Positions 36,000-48,245 of a stretch of DNA of 64,000 nucleotides are shown piece by piece. The position numbers and the translations under genes were made by a program. Each line of letters opens with the position of its first letter. The stretch's first letter is position 1. This DNA comes from Beta vulgaris subsp. vulgaris (taxonomy: Eukaryota; Streptophyta; Magnoliopsida; Caryophyllales; Amaranthaceae), in NCBI RefSeq assembly GCF_026745355.1, contig NC_079202.1, positions 25,255,623 to 25,319,622 of the forward strand. The letters run 5' to 3'. Under the pieces are notes generated by a model. The model had not been told where the DNA came from. It saw nothing but the letters and a program-made list of their open reading frames with translations, and did not search any database.

Positions 36000-37007
36000 T
36001 AAAGGTCCCGCACGACCATATTACCTCCTCAATCTCAAATCGGAGGGGCTTGGCAATGAGTGTCCCCTCATCAAACATTTTCCTCCTGCAGCAATTTGCT
36101 CAAGCATAGGAGACTTAACAGCATTGGTTAGTTTAAAAGTGACATTATCATCACCAACACTCAAAGTTAAAGACCCAACTTGACATCTATAACAGCACCA
36201 GCTGTACACAAAAACGGCCTACCAAGAATAATAGGAATTTGGCATCCTCCTCCATATCAAGCACCAACAAAATCAACAGGAATATAAAACTTTCCCACCC
36301 TAACAGGGACGTCTTCTAAAACACCAAAGGGTATTTTATAGAACGATCGGCCATTTGCAAAGTAATTTGAGTGCACTTAAGTGCTCCCATATTCAGTTTC
36401 TTATAAACAGATAAAGGCATGACAGACACAGAAGCACCTAAATCACACAATGCCTTATCTATAAATAATGCACCTACATGGCAAGGGATGGAAAAACTAC
36501 CAGGATCCTTCAACTTAGGTGGGTTCTATTTTGTAAAACAATACTACACTCTTCAGTTAGAGCGACTCGATCTACCCCACCAAAGTCTTTCTTTTTTGTA
36601 ATCATGTCTTTCAAAAACTTAGCATCAGGCACTTGAGAAATAAGTTCAGTAAAAGGAATTGTTATCTCAAGGTTCTCGACCATAGTCAAGAACTTACCAA
36701 GTTGTTGATCGACCTTCGACTTCTGCATCCTATGGGGGAAAGGTAGCCTTGGTGTAATAGGCGTTTCAGAACTCTTTTCCTTCTGCTTTCCTGTCTGATC
36801 TTCCTTAGCTAGTTCGACCTCAGACATCGAATTCTTCTCCGCTTCTTCCTCTACCACCTCTTTCTCCTTGCTAGGAGCATCATCATCAATGGGCATGGGA
36901 AGACCATCATAAACAGTGCCGCTACGAAGTGTAACGACATTGACAGTCTCCCTTGGGATGGGTTGTCCCGGCAGATGACCTAGTTGCCTCTGTGCATTAT
37001 TTTCCGC
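36000..37007 (-). pseudogene. Athila-like gag-protease fragment (copy 1)
   Basis: Minus-strand pieces include FPHRMQKSKVDQQLGKFL and FTELISQV (gag C-terminus, 36510-37000) and the protease ALCDLGASVSVMPLSVYKKL (about 36470-36410), with DLGA in place of the usual DTGA or DSGA, as is common in Athila. The 5' side is cut at the duplication junction, where an artificial open frame fuses antisense LINE sequence to gag (37073-36510). Confidence 0.85.
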
Positions 37008-37680
37008 CACAAGCCTGAGGAGTACTTTTGAGCAGGAGTGTAGCAATGTCATTGCTAAAACAAGGGGTAGCACTAAAACTGCCAGATTCTATACTATGTG
37101 CTTTACTGAAACAATCTATGATGTTTGGAAACAAAGAAACAACAAGATTTTCAATGGAGTTTAGTAGATAGCAATACAGGATATCCTTTTTCAAATTGCT
37201 TGTTCATGTAAAGAGGATGATAAGAAGTTGTTACTTTACTAACTTCTTTTAGTTTTTAGCCTGTGGGCTTGTTATTTGCCTTCATGTAGAGTCTGTTCTA
37301 CAGTTGGTTGTTCTCAGTTTGTAGAGCCTGTTCTACGGTGGGTGTGATTGTTGTTTGATTGTTCCCCTTAATTACCATATTTTTTTTGATAGTCAATAAA
37401 AATTTTGAATTGCCAAAAAAAAAAAAAAAAAAACTTAAACCCATATATTAAAATCAAAATTTTTTGCCCATAATCGAATTTCAACATAAACTGCAGAGCT
37501 TGGGCCATGACCGCAAGCAAGCTTGGCGATCCATTACGGGCTGAGCAAAGCCAATTCCATGACCGCCAAAGCCAATTCTACAACTTGCTTGAGATAATTC
37601 TCAGCTAATAATCGACGGTCTCAATTGAATAGAGAGAGAAAAAAATATTACGTGAAATTCAGAAATATGGGCATGGTAAT

Positions 37681-39218
37681 TGATGGGTTTTAAAATATAC
37701 CGCAAGTGCACGGTGTCTGTTTTGCAGAAACTGGCAAATACGGGTCGATCCACAGGGAGAGGAGTTCTACAGATTTATGTTTAATTATCTAACTACTTCC
37801 AGAGAGGAAATGATTGAGTAATTAATAACTAAACTAGACTAAACTAGAACGCAGAAAAATGGGAATTATTTATCAAATAATTAAAAGCCTAGGGCAATCG
37901 ATCGGTCCACCATGCTTATACCAGTTTAATCAATATAATATAGTTCAACAACACTTGGATTGAGGTTCGAATAAATGAAGTATTTCGTTCATCCTTGGTC
38001 AGGCATTAACAACTCCTAGATTAACATATGCCAGTACGGTCGCTCAACATAATCAAATCTACCTATTGTAACAAGTCTCTAATGAATACGATCTTTCGAT
38101 TCTAATTCTTATTAGCTAAACATAACTCATGATATTGCGCAATTACATGAATTAAACAAGTATAACAAATCAACAGGAATTGTTCTAATTCAACCCAATT
38201 ATTGAAGAACATCAAACCACAATAAAAAAGGTATAAACATGGCTTCCCTCTCTAAACCCTAGAAATAGAATACTCACTCATTATAATAAAGAACTCAATA
38301 AACATGATCAAAGTAAAAGAATTCATTAAATTAAAGAAAGTAAGAAGAATACCGAATGATTGAAGAACAATGAAAAAGGAAATCGACGATCTATATAATC
38401 TTCAAATGTAAAAGCTCAACAAAAGTAGAGAGAATAAACTAAGTGTTTTGGCCCTAAAAACGTATATAATGAGATGGATCTCTCGAAAATATAAAAAACC
38501 TATTTATACTTCTTACAAAATCGGCTAAAAACCCGAAAAAACGCGTCCTGGGAAACCGCCCGGTCAACCGGGCGAAATCCGCCCGATCGGGCGACGGTGA
38601 TTCAACTTTTACGACAAAAAAGCAAATCCGCCCGGTCGGGCGCGTAAGCAAATTTTCCCATTTGGTCGCCCGGTTGACCGGGCTAACATTCCATGAATTT
38701 TGGTGAAAAATTAATTTCGCCCGGTCGGGAAAAACCTCCCGGTCGACCGGGCGGAGAAACAGTTATTTTGCATCAACTTGTGAAGGATGTATCTTTCAAA
38801 CCAGAAGTCGGATTTCGGCGTGTGACCTATCATTGGAAAGCCCTTGAAGTCTAGTTTCCAACCCAACTGGAATTTTGTGATTATCCATGTTCCATCAAAA
38901 GTTATGATAAAAATAGTGAACAGGTGTCAGTTTTGGCACTTCTTTCACTATCTCTTCGCTTCATTCTAACTCGAAATTGTCCCGAACGGATACATTGTGA
39001 TCCTTGTGCAAGCTATCTTCATATCAATGATTAATATGCTGATCTTAGGTAATATAATCAATTTGCATCAAAGTAACCTGAAAATGATCAAAACACGCAA
39101 ACGGGGAGTAGTAGAGCACAACTTACGTAATTCATGCCATTATGCACCTAAATGCTCTAAAGGGAGTTCCAAATGCAATCAAATGCATCTAAAAACTATA
39201 TATAATTATGACATATCA
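37681..39218 (-). repeat. Athila-like 3' LTR
   Basis: It is 1538 bp with the same ends as the duplicated copy at 32839-34332. The polypurine tract complement is at 39219-39232. It contains a GC-rich block of CGCCCGGTCGACCGGGC type at 38560-38760. Confidence 0.92.
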
Positions 39219-40860
39219 AACTCCCCCAAGTTAAACCTTTGCTTGTCCTCAAGCAAACAAGACATGAACATGAATATGATTGCTTCGCCCGTTTATATAT
39301 GAAAACAGAGATCAAAAATCTTTTATAAAGCTCATAAATTATTCAAGCAGGCACAATTCAAGTTCAACTGTTCAGATTACTCTATTTACCCATCGCCCAA
39401 ATAAGCAATCAAATGCAGCTGCCTTATATGACATACAAATCTCGAGAAGGCTCTCACTAGGGTGTCACTCCTCTCGACATTTTTTTGGCAGGCAAAAGAT
39501 GTGCCCGATCACTCACCATCCCAACCATAATAACCCTTCCCACTCACACTCTCATGTGTTTAGAAAGGTAATAATGCCACTAACCTAATCATGTCGACTC
39601 AAGTAGCGAACATACTCTTTAACCTTGACAAACTGACCACATCAATCCAATAAACAATGTAAGCACAAGCTCAAGAGGACTTTTTCAGGTTGTAATGGGG
39701 CTTAGGTAGGGTAGGATTATGTATGGGAAATGTGGTGGAAAAACCAAGAATAGGGAGCACAAGTTACTAGAAGTATCAACCTGAATATAGCCAATAACAA
39801 TGTCCCAATTCTATAAATCACAAAATTTTCAATAAACTCATCCTTGAAGCAGTGTGATGAATTTTTTTTCTTTGCAAGCACTTGTAAAAGAAAGAATTTT
39901 TGACTTTTTGTTCGTTTCTTCTTTTTCAATTCTTTTTTTCTTTCTCTTGCATTTTTTCCAATCCCATAATCACATATAATTCACTTTGCTCATTCTTTTC
40001 TTTTTCTCAACTTTTATACCTTAATACAATCATCTCCATCCAAAGTAACTCATAAAAACTATCTCAGATACTAACTCAAACATATGCTCCCCCAAGCTAG
40101 GCTTGGGATTAATATCAAAACAAAGGTCCATGGGCATGTAATGAGGTTTAGTAACATGAAATAGTCATTAGGCTCAGCGGGCTAAGGAGGATAAAAGTAT
40201 ATCATAAAAATCACTTTAAGGCTCAAAAAGCAGACAAAAGAACGCCTCTATCACAACAATTGCCATAAGCCATCAGATATCAATGTGTACGATGTCAAAG
40301 TCAAGATCAGTCAGCTAATGAGGAACTAACACATAAGAAAACAGAATGGATATAGAAATGAATCCATTGGCAAGAATGAATCCTCACAGTCTAACCAATT
40401 CAAGTATGCAGTCAAGATAAGCGCTTTATTATCAAAACTCATTGAGGGTCAAGGCATTTAGAGTTCATATTCCAGCATCACAATCTCAAGTGCCCAACTA
40501 TCCAGATAAAGAGCCCAAATATACTTTCAAAGAACATCATGGGCACAGGGAAGCAATCACACCAATCCAGTCAAATCGTATTTTTGTATTTTTTCAGCAA
40601 TATTTGTTTTTTTTTTTGTCTGAAAGCAAATAAATCTGGCCTAAGAAAGCAAAAGATCTACACTAAAAGGTAGTAAAAGAGAGAAAATACATACAAAAAT
40701 CCTCCCCCAAGCTGAACGTGGCAATGTCCTCAGTGCCGCAAGATGAACTATAGGACTATGCTTAGAGGAAAATTAACGTTAGGACTCTCCCGCTCCCTCA
40801 CTCTCTAAAAGGAAAAAATGAAAAAAAAAACAAAAAAGAGATAAGAGAAAAAATAAAAAA
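39219..40860 (-). other. 3' non-coding interior of Athila-like element (copy 2)
   Basis: Non-coding; equivalent to 34333-35960. The short open frames here occur in both copies but have no coding character or family similarity. Confidence 0.6.
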
Positions 40861-40927
40861 CTATGGGTTGCCTCCCGCACAGCGCTGGTTTATAAAGGTC
40901 CCGCACGACCATATTACCTCCTCAATC

Positions 40928-43900
40928 TCAAATCGGAGGGGCTTGGCAATGAGTGTCTCGCTCATCAAACATTTTCCTCCTGCAGCAGGTTTGCTCAAGC
41001 ATAGGAGACTTAACAACATTGGTTAGTTTAAAAGTGACATTATCATCACCAACACTCAAAGTTAAAGACCCGGACTTGACATCTATAACAGCACCAGCTG
41101 TACACAAAAACGGCCTACCAAGAATAATAGGAATTTGGGCATCCTCCTCCATAACAAGCACAACAAAATCAACAGGAATATAAAACTTTCCCACCCTAAC
41201 AGGGACTTCTTCTAAAACACCTAAAGGGTATTTTATAGAACGATCGGCCATTTGCAAAGTAATTTGAGTGCACTTAAGTGCTCCCATATTTAGTTTCTTA
41301 TAAACAGATAAAGGCATGACAGACACAGAAGCACCTAAATCACACAATGCCTTATCTATAAATATGCACCTACATGGCAAGGGATGGAAAAACTACCAGG
41401 ATCCTTCAACTTAGGGGGGTTCTATTTTGTAAAACAAGCACTACACTCTTCAGTTAGAGCGACTCGATCTACCCCACCAAAGTCTTTCTTTTTTGTAATC
41501 ATGTCTTTCAAAAACTTAGCATAAACAGGCACTTGAGAAATAAGTTCAGTAAAAGGAATTGTTACCTCAAGGTTCTTGACCATAGTCAAGAACTTACCAA
41601 GTTGTTGATCGACCTTCGACTTCTGCATCCTATGGGGAAAAGGTAGCCTTGGTGTAATAGGCGTTTCAGAAACCTTTTCCCTCCGCTTTCCTGTCTGATC
41701 TTCCTTAGCTAGTTCGACCTCAGACATTGAATTCTTCTCCGCTTCTTCCTCTACCACCTCTTTCTCCTTTCTAGGAGCATCATCATCAATGGGCATGGGA
41801 AGACCATCATAAACAGTGCCGCTACGAAGTGTAACGGCATTGACAGTCTCCCTTGGGATGGGTTGTTCCGGCAGATGACCTGGTTGCCTCTGTGCATTAT
41901 TTTCCGCCACTTGAGCAAGTTGAGTCTCCAAATGCTTGGTGGTATTCTTCAGCTCCTTGATGCTCTCCTCATGATTTTTCTGCATAGAAACCATCATTTT
42001 CATTAGATCAGACATAGTAGGCTCTTGAGAGCTGGTATTATGAGGAGTTTGCTGCTGATAGCCTTGGGGTGAAGGCCTATTGAAACCAGGAGGGGGGTTT
42101 TGAGGAGCCCCTTCATAATATGGTTGTCTAGCAGCATGTTGTGGTGGGTTTTGATGTGGTGGTTGGTAGGAAGATTGTGGTGGAGGTTCAGGATTTTGTA
42201 CATTGTTGTTCTTGTAGGAAAAATTAGGATGTTCTCTCCAACCTGGGTTGTGTGTGTTAGAGTATGGGTTGTGTGGAGGTCTTTGCTGAAAAAAATTTGC
42301 ATGCGCCATTTGATTCGGATCAGGTTGATTGTAGCAACAATCATGACCAAAGTGGCCTTGAACACCACACACTTCACAAAAGGAAGAAGTAATAGGAGCC
42401 ATGGAAGACATTGCATTAATACTCATAGGAGGAATACTAGACTGCAAAGATTTCAGTGAGTCCATCTTCATGCTCAACTGGGCTACTTGTGAAGACAACA
42501 AGGCATATGCATCAACATCCAACTTTTTCTTTGTAATAGTCCTGGAAGAACTATGATCATTCTCTGCTAAGTTGGCCAGAAAATTATACCCTTCATCCAC
42601 CTCCTTATCTAAGAAGACTCCCCCTGCAGATGAATCAATTGTACTCTTGATATGGGGTTGTAGACCATTGTAGAATGCTTGGGTGATGAACCACTTATCC
42701 AGATTGTGGTGTGGGCATTCTCTCTGCAGATCCTTGAATCTATTCCATGCTTCCTTCAGTGTTTCATTGGGTTCTTGTTAGAAGGTGGCAAGCTTATGTC
42801 TTATTTCTGCAGTCTTGGTGGGAGGGTAGTACTCTTTCAGGAATGCTTCAGATATAACACTCCACTCAGTTTCATTGACATCGTTCAGCCACTTCTGTGC
42901 CTTGTCCTTTAATGAAAATTCGAAAACCATGATCTTCAACTGATCAGGAGTGACCCCTTGGTGTTTAACGGTACGACAGAGTTGTTGAAACGTTGTAAAT
43001 GATTTGCAGGGTCTTCAGATGGATGCCCACCAAACTGATTCTGCTGGATCATATTGATGAGGGCAGGCTTGATTTCGAAGTTGGCTGTTGTAACACCCCG
43101 ATAATTCTCTTTTTCTAGAAATAATTTTATAATAAACCTTAGAGAATTACCCAGGCATTATCGCCCGTGTGATAACGTTTCGGCTTACTCAGAATTTTGT
43201 AGCGGAAAACTTATTAAAACAAAATCAACTTTATTAAACTTATGAAATAAGAACCAAACAATGTTTGAACTGAAACACACCAACTTAAAGCTAAAGTCTA
43301 AAAATATAAATTCCTAGAAACAACTTAGATACTACTAACGTCACAAAAGCCTCTCCATTCCAGATTCCCCAATGGTATGCATCTTCGAACCTGTAATGTC
43401 AATGCTTCCTTGACTCTGCTCCCCCGAAGGATCACCACAGGATCAATAGGCAAAGCCATGATCACAAACACAGACAAGCACGTAATCAGCAAAGCTGAGT
43501 ACTACATATCAGGTATACATAACCCTAAACATGATACTAAAATATACTTGCAGAAATAAATAAATAATAAGCATATAACAAACTGCAGATGACTCCTACT
43601 GAACTAGACTCTAAACTTTTATTTCTTCTTTAAATGGAATAGTTATGGGACGAGTTGTCTATACTGAAGTAGGAGATATGGGAGCTACCACATATTCCAA
43701 TTGACCTGCGATATCGAGGAACCTTTGAGCTAAAGAGGAAAGGTGATCAATCCAATCCTAGGAAAATACATATCACGGCGGACTATGTATCCCAACCCTT
43801 AGTGTCCAACTCTAGACGTGCACCAGTCTAAAGTCTATAACCTACTCTCGTTTCACTTTACGTTGCATTCATTTTTATATTTCTGTTGACACCAACCAAG

Positions 43901-45846
43901 CACATAACACTCACAACTAACAATCACATAAACATCACAAAACTCCTTTTTAATTTTAGAATCAACAAGTGTTCACAACTTATCATTCAAGACTCCTTTA
44001 ACTTCTTTTATTCTTTACTAACTTGCCTGTTGAACCTAGCCAACAGTAAACTGTATCTTTATATAGATATAACTCATACTTACCAAATAAGATCCACGGT
44101 TCTTATAAGATAAATAAATAATCTCAAATAATCTATGTAACACATGATTCCAACTTACTTACATTAATTCACTCACGAATTAATACCCAAAACTGAACTT
44201 ATCTGCTTGCATCAAACTTCCATACAAACAGTCATACTCATACATATTCTTAGTTTACATGTAGCACACAGGCAAGTAACATGTAAAACAATTTCAGTAA
44301 ATCATATATATGAACAACAAGGTCCTATACATGATACTAATAAATAAAAACATCCCTAAAGCATGTTTCTAACCATATAGCACGTAGACTATGTACGTAC
44401 CTTGTGTAAACGAAACAGTAGGCCACTTTTACTCTCTAAAAGTCCCCTACTATGAATTCTCCGCCTAGAAAATAAAATAACAAAGTAAATACTTTGAACT
44501 AAAAATTTACAGCAACTTTAAAAACGTCCCAAACCCTTTTAAAAGTCTTTAAAATCGTTTTTATGTATTAAACTTTCATTATTTTTAATCTCTAGTATAG
44601 TACAACTATTCTAGTGATTAAAAATCATTAAAAAAACCTTTAAAATACATACTTTCTGAAATTCCAGCATTTATAAAAATTTATAAACCTTCTGAAAATA
44701 TATTTAATGCATAGGAAAATCATATTCTCATCAAAACTCAAATTTATACTTTAAATATATAGTTTCTAGTGATTTAAAACCCTAAAAACATATTTCATAT
44801 AAAAAACTGAAAATAATAAATCTGAAATTATTATTTTTACACCTATGAAAACCGAAAATATATTGTTCATATAAAATCATAATTTAAATCATAAACATGC
44901 TAATAACAATAAAATAATGTAAAAATTAATACTTTAATGGAATCTTAGAGAAGAAGAAAAGAAAACAACCACAACAAGGAGGACAAGAGGGCGCCGGCAG
45001 CAGTGACAACAAGAAAGGACCGGCGGCAGCAAGGTCTCGGCTTCAAGAAAATATTTGTGACGTTTCTTGTTCAACAAGAAACGTTACTTAGCGAAGAAGA
45101 AACAAGCTTTGGGAGGAAAATATGGAAATCACGCACAAGGAAAGAGGAGAGAGAAAAATGTCGAGTGAGAGGAGGAGGAAAATATGAATGGCGTGATGTA
45201 TATAAAATAATTGTGTGGGATAAAATAATTGGGTTTTAGGATATTTACATAAAGGCTAATCCTTTTAGGTTTAGGAAAAGAGATAAAATTTAAAAAGATT
45301 TGATGACTAATAAGATGATCAACTTAGGACTTTAATCATCAATAGGACTCTTTTCCTTTTTATCCTTTTAGGAGTTTCGATTCCATTAAACTTCTTTTTA
45401 AATAAATGCTTTTAATACTTAAAGCTTTTATTAAGACATGCTTAATTAAGACATTTTCAATTTTATTAAGCTATGAAAATAGTTTTAGTTGACTTTTAAA
45501 AATAGTCAACCCTTTTTAAAAGTCAAATCATTTTCCAAACTCATTTGGATTTAAATATAACTACATAAATACTTTAATATATTTATGAAAACCCTTTAAA
45601 ATTGTGGGGGATTACAGCTGCTTGTATATCATGCATAGTAGGGCCTGTGGGAACATTGCCAGGAGAAGGTACCCCATAAGACTTCAGTGACTTATGAGGC
45701 ATAATTGGTTCAGTTGGTTCTTCCGTGACTTTTTCCTGATTAGCAGACTGCTTTTTCTTCTTTTGTGTCTTCTTGAGCTGCCGGATGGTTTTCTCAAGAT
45801 CAGGATCAGTCTGAACTGGAGAACCTGTTCTTTTAGACCTGGGCAT
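40928..45846 (-). pseudogene. Athila-like gag-protease gene, interrupted
   Basis: Gag starts MPRSKRTGSPVQTDPDLEKT at 45846. It is broken at 45616-43089 by a solo LTR and continues NFEIKPALINMIQ, then QFGGHPSEDP (about 43080-43010). After a one-base shift near 42980 it reads through DKAQKWLNDVNETEWSV and a TAA at 42780-42778. The open frame 42600-41422 carries a Gln/Pro-rich part and the zinc knuckle CEVCGVQGHFGHDC (42378-42337). A shift near 41400 leads to the protease with ALCDLGASVSV (about 41350) and IPIILGRPF. Family gag-pol proteins would continue into reverse transcriptase; here the frame ends about 120 codons after the active site. Confidence 0.88.
43089..45616. mobile_element. Solo LTR (2.5 kb) inserted in gag
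   Basis: It starts TGTAACACCCCG and ends GGGGGATTACA, so the ends are TG..CA with short inverted similarity. It is flanked by GCTGT (43084-43088) and GCTGC (45617-45621), a 5-bp duplication with one change. Removing it joins IQA to ANFEIK in gag. No coding domain lies inside. TGTAACACCCC starts are typical of large chromovirus LTRs. Its own transcription direction is uncertain. Confidence 0.8.
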
Positions 45847-45967
45847 AAAAGAAACAAAGAAAAATGTGCAGTGAGATGGCCTCAATTGGAACTTGAAGTT
45901 CCAATGAGACATCAGAGATAGTCAAATAATTAATCAGAAAGCTATAGAAACTAGCCGTCTCCCCGGC

Positions 45968-47436
45968 AACTGACAAATACGGGTCGATCCACAGGGAGAG
46001 GAGTTCTACAGATTTATGTTCAATTATCTAACTACTTCCAGAGAGGAAATGATTGAGTAATAAATAACTAAACTAGACTAAACTAGAAGCAGAAAAATGG
46101 GAATTATTTATCAAATAATTAAAAGCCTAGGGCAATCGATCGGTCCACCATGCTTATACCAGTTTAATCAATATAATATAGTTCAACAACACTTGGATTG
46201 AGGTTCGAATAGATGAAGTATTTCGTTAATCCTTGGTCAGGCATTAACAACTCTTAGATTAACATATGCCAGTACGGTCGCTCAACATAATCAAATCTAC
46301 CTATTGTAACAAGCCTCTAATGAATATGATCTTTCGATTCTAATTCTTATTAGCTAAACATAACTCATGATATTGCGCAATTACATGAATTAAACAAGTA
46401 TAACAAATCAACAGGAATTATTCTAATTCAACCCAATTATTGAAGAACATCAAACCACAATAATAAAGGTATAAACATGGCTTCCCTCTCTAAACCCTAG
46501 AAATAGACTACTCACTCATTATAATAAAGAACTCAATAAACATGATCAAAGTAAAAGAATTCATTAAATTAAAGAAAGTAAGAAGAATACCGAATGATTG
46601 AAGAACAATGAAAAAGGAAATCGACGATCTATATAATCTTCCAATGTAAAAGTTCAACAAAAGTAGAGAGAATAAACTAAGTGTTTTGGCCCTAAAAACG
46701 TATATAATGAGATGGATCTCTCGAAAATATAAAAAACCTATTTATACTTCTTACAAAATCGGCTAAAAAACCCGAAAAAACGCGTCCCGGGAAACCGCCT
46801 GGTCGGGCGACGATGATTCAATTTTACGACAAAAAAGCAAATCCGCCCGGTCGGACGCGTAAGCAAATTTTCCCATTTGGTCGCCCGGTTGACCGGGCTA
46901 ACATTCCATGAATTTTGGTGAAAAATTAATTTCGCCCGGTCGGGCAAAACCGCCCGGTCGACCGGGCGGAGAAACAGTTATTTTGCGTCAACTTGTGAAG
47001 GATGTATCTTTCAAACCAGATGTTGGATTTGGGCGTGTAACCTATCATTGGAAAGACCTTGAAGTGTAGTTTCCAACCCAACTGGAATTTTGTGATTATC
47101 AATTTTCCATCAAAAGTTATGATCAAAATAGTGAACAGGTATCAGTTTTGGCACTTCTTTCACTATCTCTTCCCTTCATTCTAACTCGAAATTGTCCCGA
47201 ACGGATACATTGTGATCCTTGTGCAAGCTATCTTCATATTCAATGATTAATATGCTCGATCTTAGGTAATTATAATCAATTTGCATCAAAGTAACCTGAA
47301 AATGATCAAAACACGCAAACGGGGAGTAGTAGAGCACAACTTACGTAATTCATGCCATTATGCACCTAAATGCTCTAAAGGGAGTTCCAAATGCAATCAA
47401 ATGCATCTAAAAACTATATATAATTATGACATATCA
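45968..47436 (-). repeat. Athila-like 5' LTR lacking its 3' terminus and primer site
   Basis: It matches the 3' LTRs from TGATATGTCA at 47436 down to TACGGGTCGATCC near 45980 (plus strand). The last 50 or so bases of the LTR and the primer-binding site are missing: the sequence passes straight from the LTR to CCGGCAAC (GTTGCCGGGG in sense), the leader sequence normally found after the primer site. Confidence 0.85.
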
Positions 47437-47459
47437 GTAATTGGGGAGTAGTGGTTTGA

Positions 47460-47504
47460 TTTGGGAAACATGTCGTCGCACGCATCCCGTGCATTAAAAG
47501 CTAG
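47460..47504 (+). mobile_element. Helitron 3' end
   Basis: A stem GCACG-CATCC-CGTGC (47478-47492) is followed after eight bases by CTAG at 47501-47504, then T. This is the Helitron terminus (hairpin then CTRR, inserted before T). It closely resembles the terminus at 49272. The matching 5' end was not located. It may lie left of the LINE and retrotransposon block, which would then be nested inside this Helitron. Confidence 0.6.
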
Positions 47505-47630
47505 TGCATATAGTGCAAAGGTTAAGCATTATCTATTTAGCAAACTAATTAAAAAAAGGGTTTTTCTAACATATATGCATCTAGCTAGTGCAAAGGTTAA
47601 GCATAATCTATTTAACAAACTAATTAAATA
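47505..47630. repeat. Short tandem duplication beside the Helitron end
   Basis: A 45-50-bp unit containing AGTGCAAAGGTTAAGC and AACAAACTAATTA-like sequence occurs at 47505-47551 and again at 47577-47626. 47640-48245 shows no recognised feature. Confidence 0.6.
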
Positions 47631-48245
47631 AATAAGAATATCCTTGCTATAGTTATGCTTATTTAGTTAGGATCGTTATTTAATATATATTTTAACTTTT
47701 TTTTTAATTAGTCAACCAAAATCACGTATAATCAAATCTACTACTTTCTACTTTACTGCTTCCTTCTCAAATGTATATTTACCTTCAAAACTATAGTTGG
47801 CGCCACGCTTTCTTCTCAAAGTAAATGTAGAGTAATATGTCCATAGCTTATATGTTTATTTTAAAGACTATTGTTAGCATCTCAAAATTTGGTCACGAAT
47901 GGAGATAGATTTAAATCGAGAATTGACACCGTTATCGAGCGTAGATGGCAACTGGTATGTTAAAATCCTTGTATTCATTTGTTTAATAAGAGTAGATTTC
48001 CATTTTCAATATCATGTCGTTATATAAACCGAATTAATATTTCATGAGTTCAATTACAACAATGAAAATGTTTCTCTTGATTAATGATCCCAACAATGGT
48101 TAGTTTAATATCAAAGTGTTCCTACATTGCAACTACAAGGATGCATGGTGGAAAGTTTTATTAATGTCACACGCTTGGTTCAAGGATGATTTTTTTTAAA
48201 ACTTTATTAAGTTATAATTAATTTTACTAAGCCCACTTCCTAAAA

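Larger units (their letters stand above)
32171..37007. repeat. Tandem segmental duplication, unit 1
   Basis: Unit 1 contains the last 420 bp of the LINE, its 3' flank, the Athila-like 3' LTR and about 2.7 kb of the Athila-like interior, ending inside gag. It is followed directly by unit 2, which starts again in the same LINE position (CACAAGCCTGAGGAGTAC at 32171 and 37008). The junction shares only CCAC with the source sequence. Because the LINE and its flank are duplicated with the retroelement, this is a genomic duplication (or assembly duplication), not a second insertion. Confidence 0.92.
37008..41907. repeat. Tandem segmental duplication, unit 2
   Basis: Unit 2 repeats unit 1 with many small indels and few larger changes. 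It continues past 41907 into the rest of gag and the 5' LTR, so it is the original right-hand context. Unit 1 shows more single-base losses than unit 2 or the 5' LTR (for example around 33900-33935 against 38775-38815). Confidence 0.92.
37681..47436 (-). mobile_element. Athila-like gag-protease LTR retrotransposon flanked by GTAAT
   Basis: GTAAT lies at 37676-37680 and 47437-47441, directly outside the LTR ends. Order on the minus strand: 5' LTR (47436-45968, shortened), gag (from 45846), a 2.5-kb solo LTR inside gag, protease (about 41340), 1.6 kb non-coding, polypurine tract, 3' LTR (39218-37681). No reverse transcriptase, RNase H or integrase is present. It is either a member of a non-autonomous family or an internal deletion product. 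Confidence 0.88.

Noticed and set aside
32839..37007. A second, independent insertion of the Athila-like element
   Set aside because: The LINE 3' end, its flank and the GTAAT site are duplicated together with it, so it is a segmental copy of one insertion.
42003..42459. Open frames overlapping gag on both strands
   Set aside because: Alternative-frame shadows of the Pro/Gln-rich gag region with the zinc knuckle.
45003..45239. Open frame MTTRKDRRQQ
   Set aside because: It lies inside the solo LTR, has no family similarity and low-complexity Glu/Arg-rich composition.
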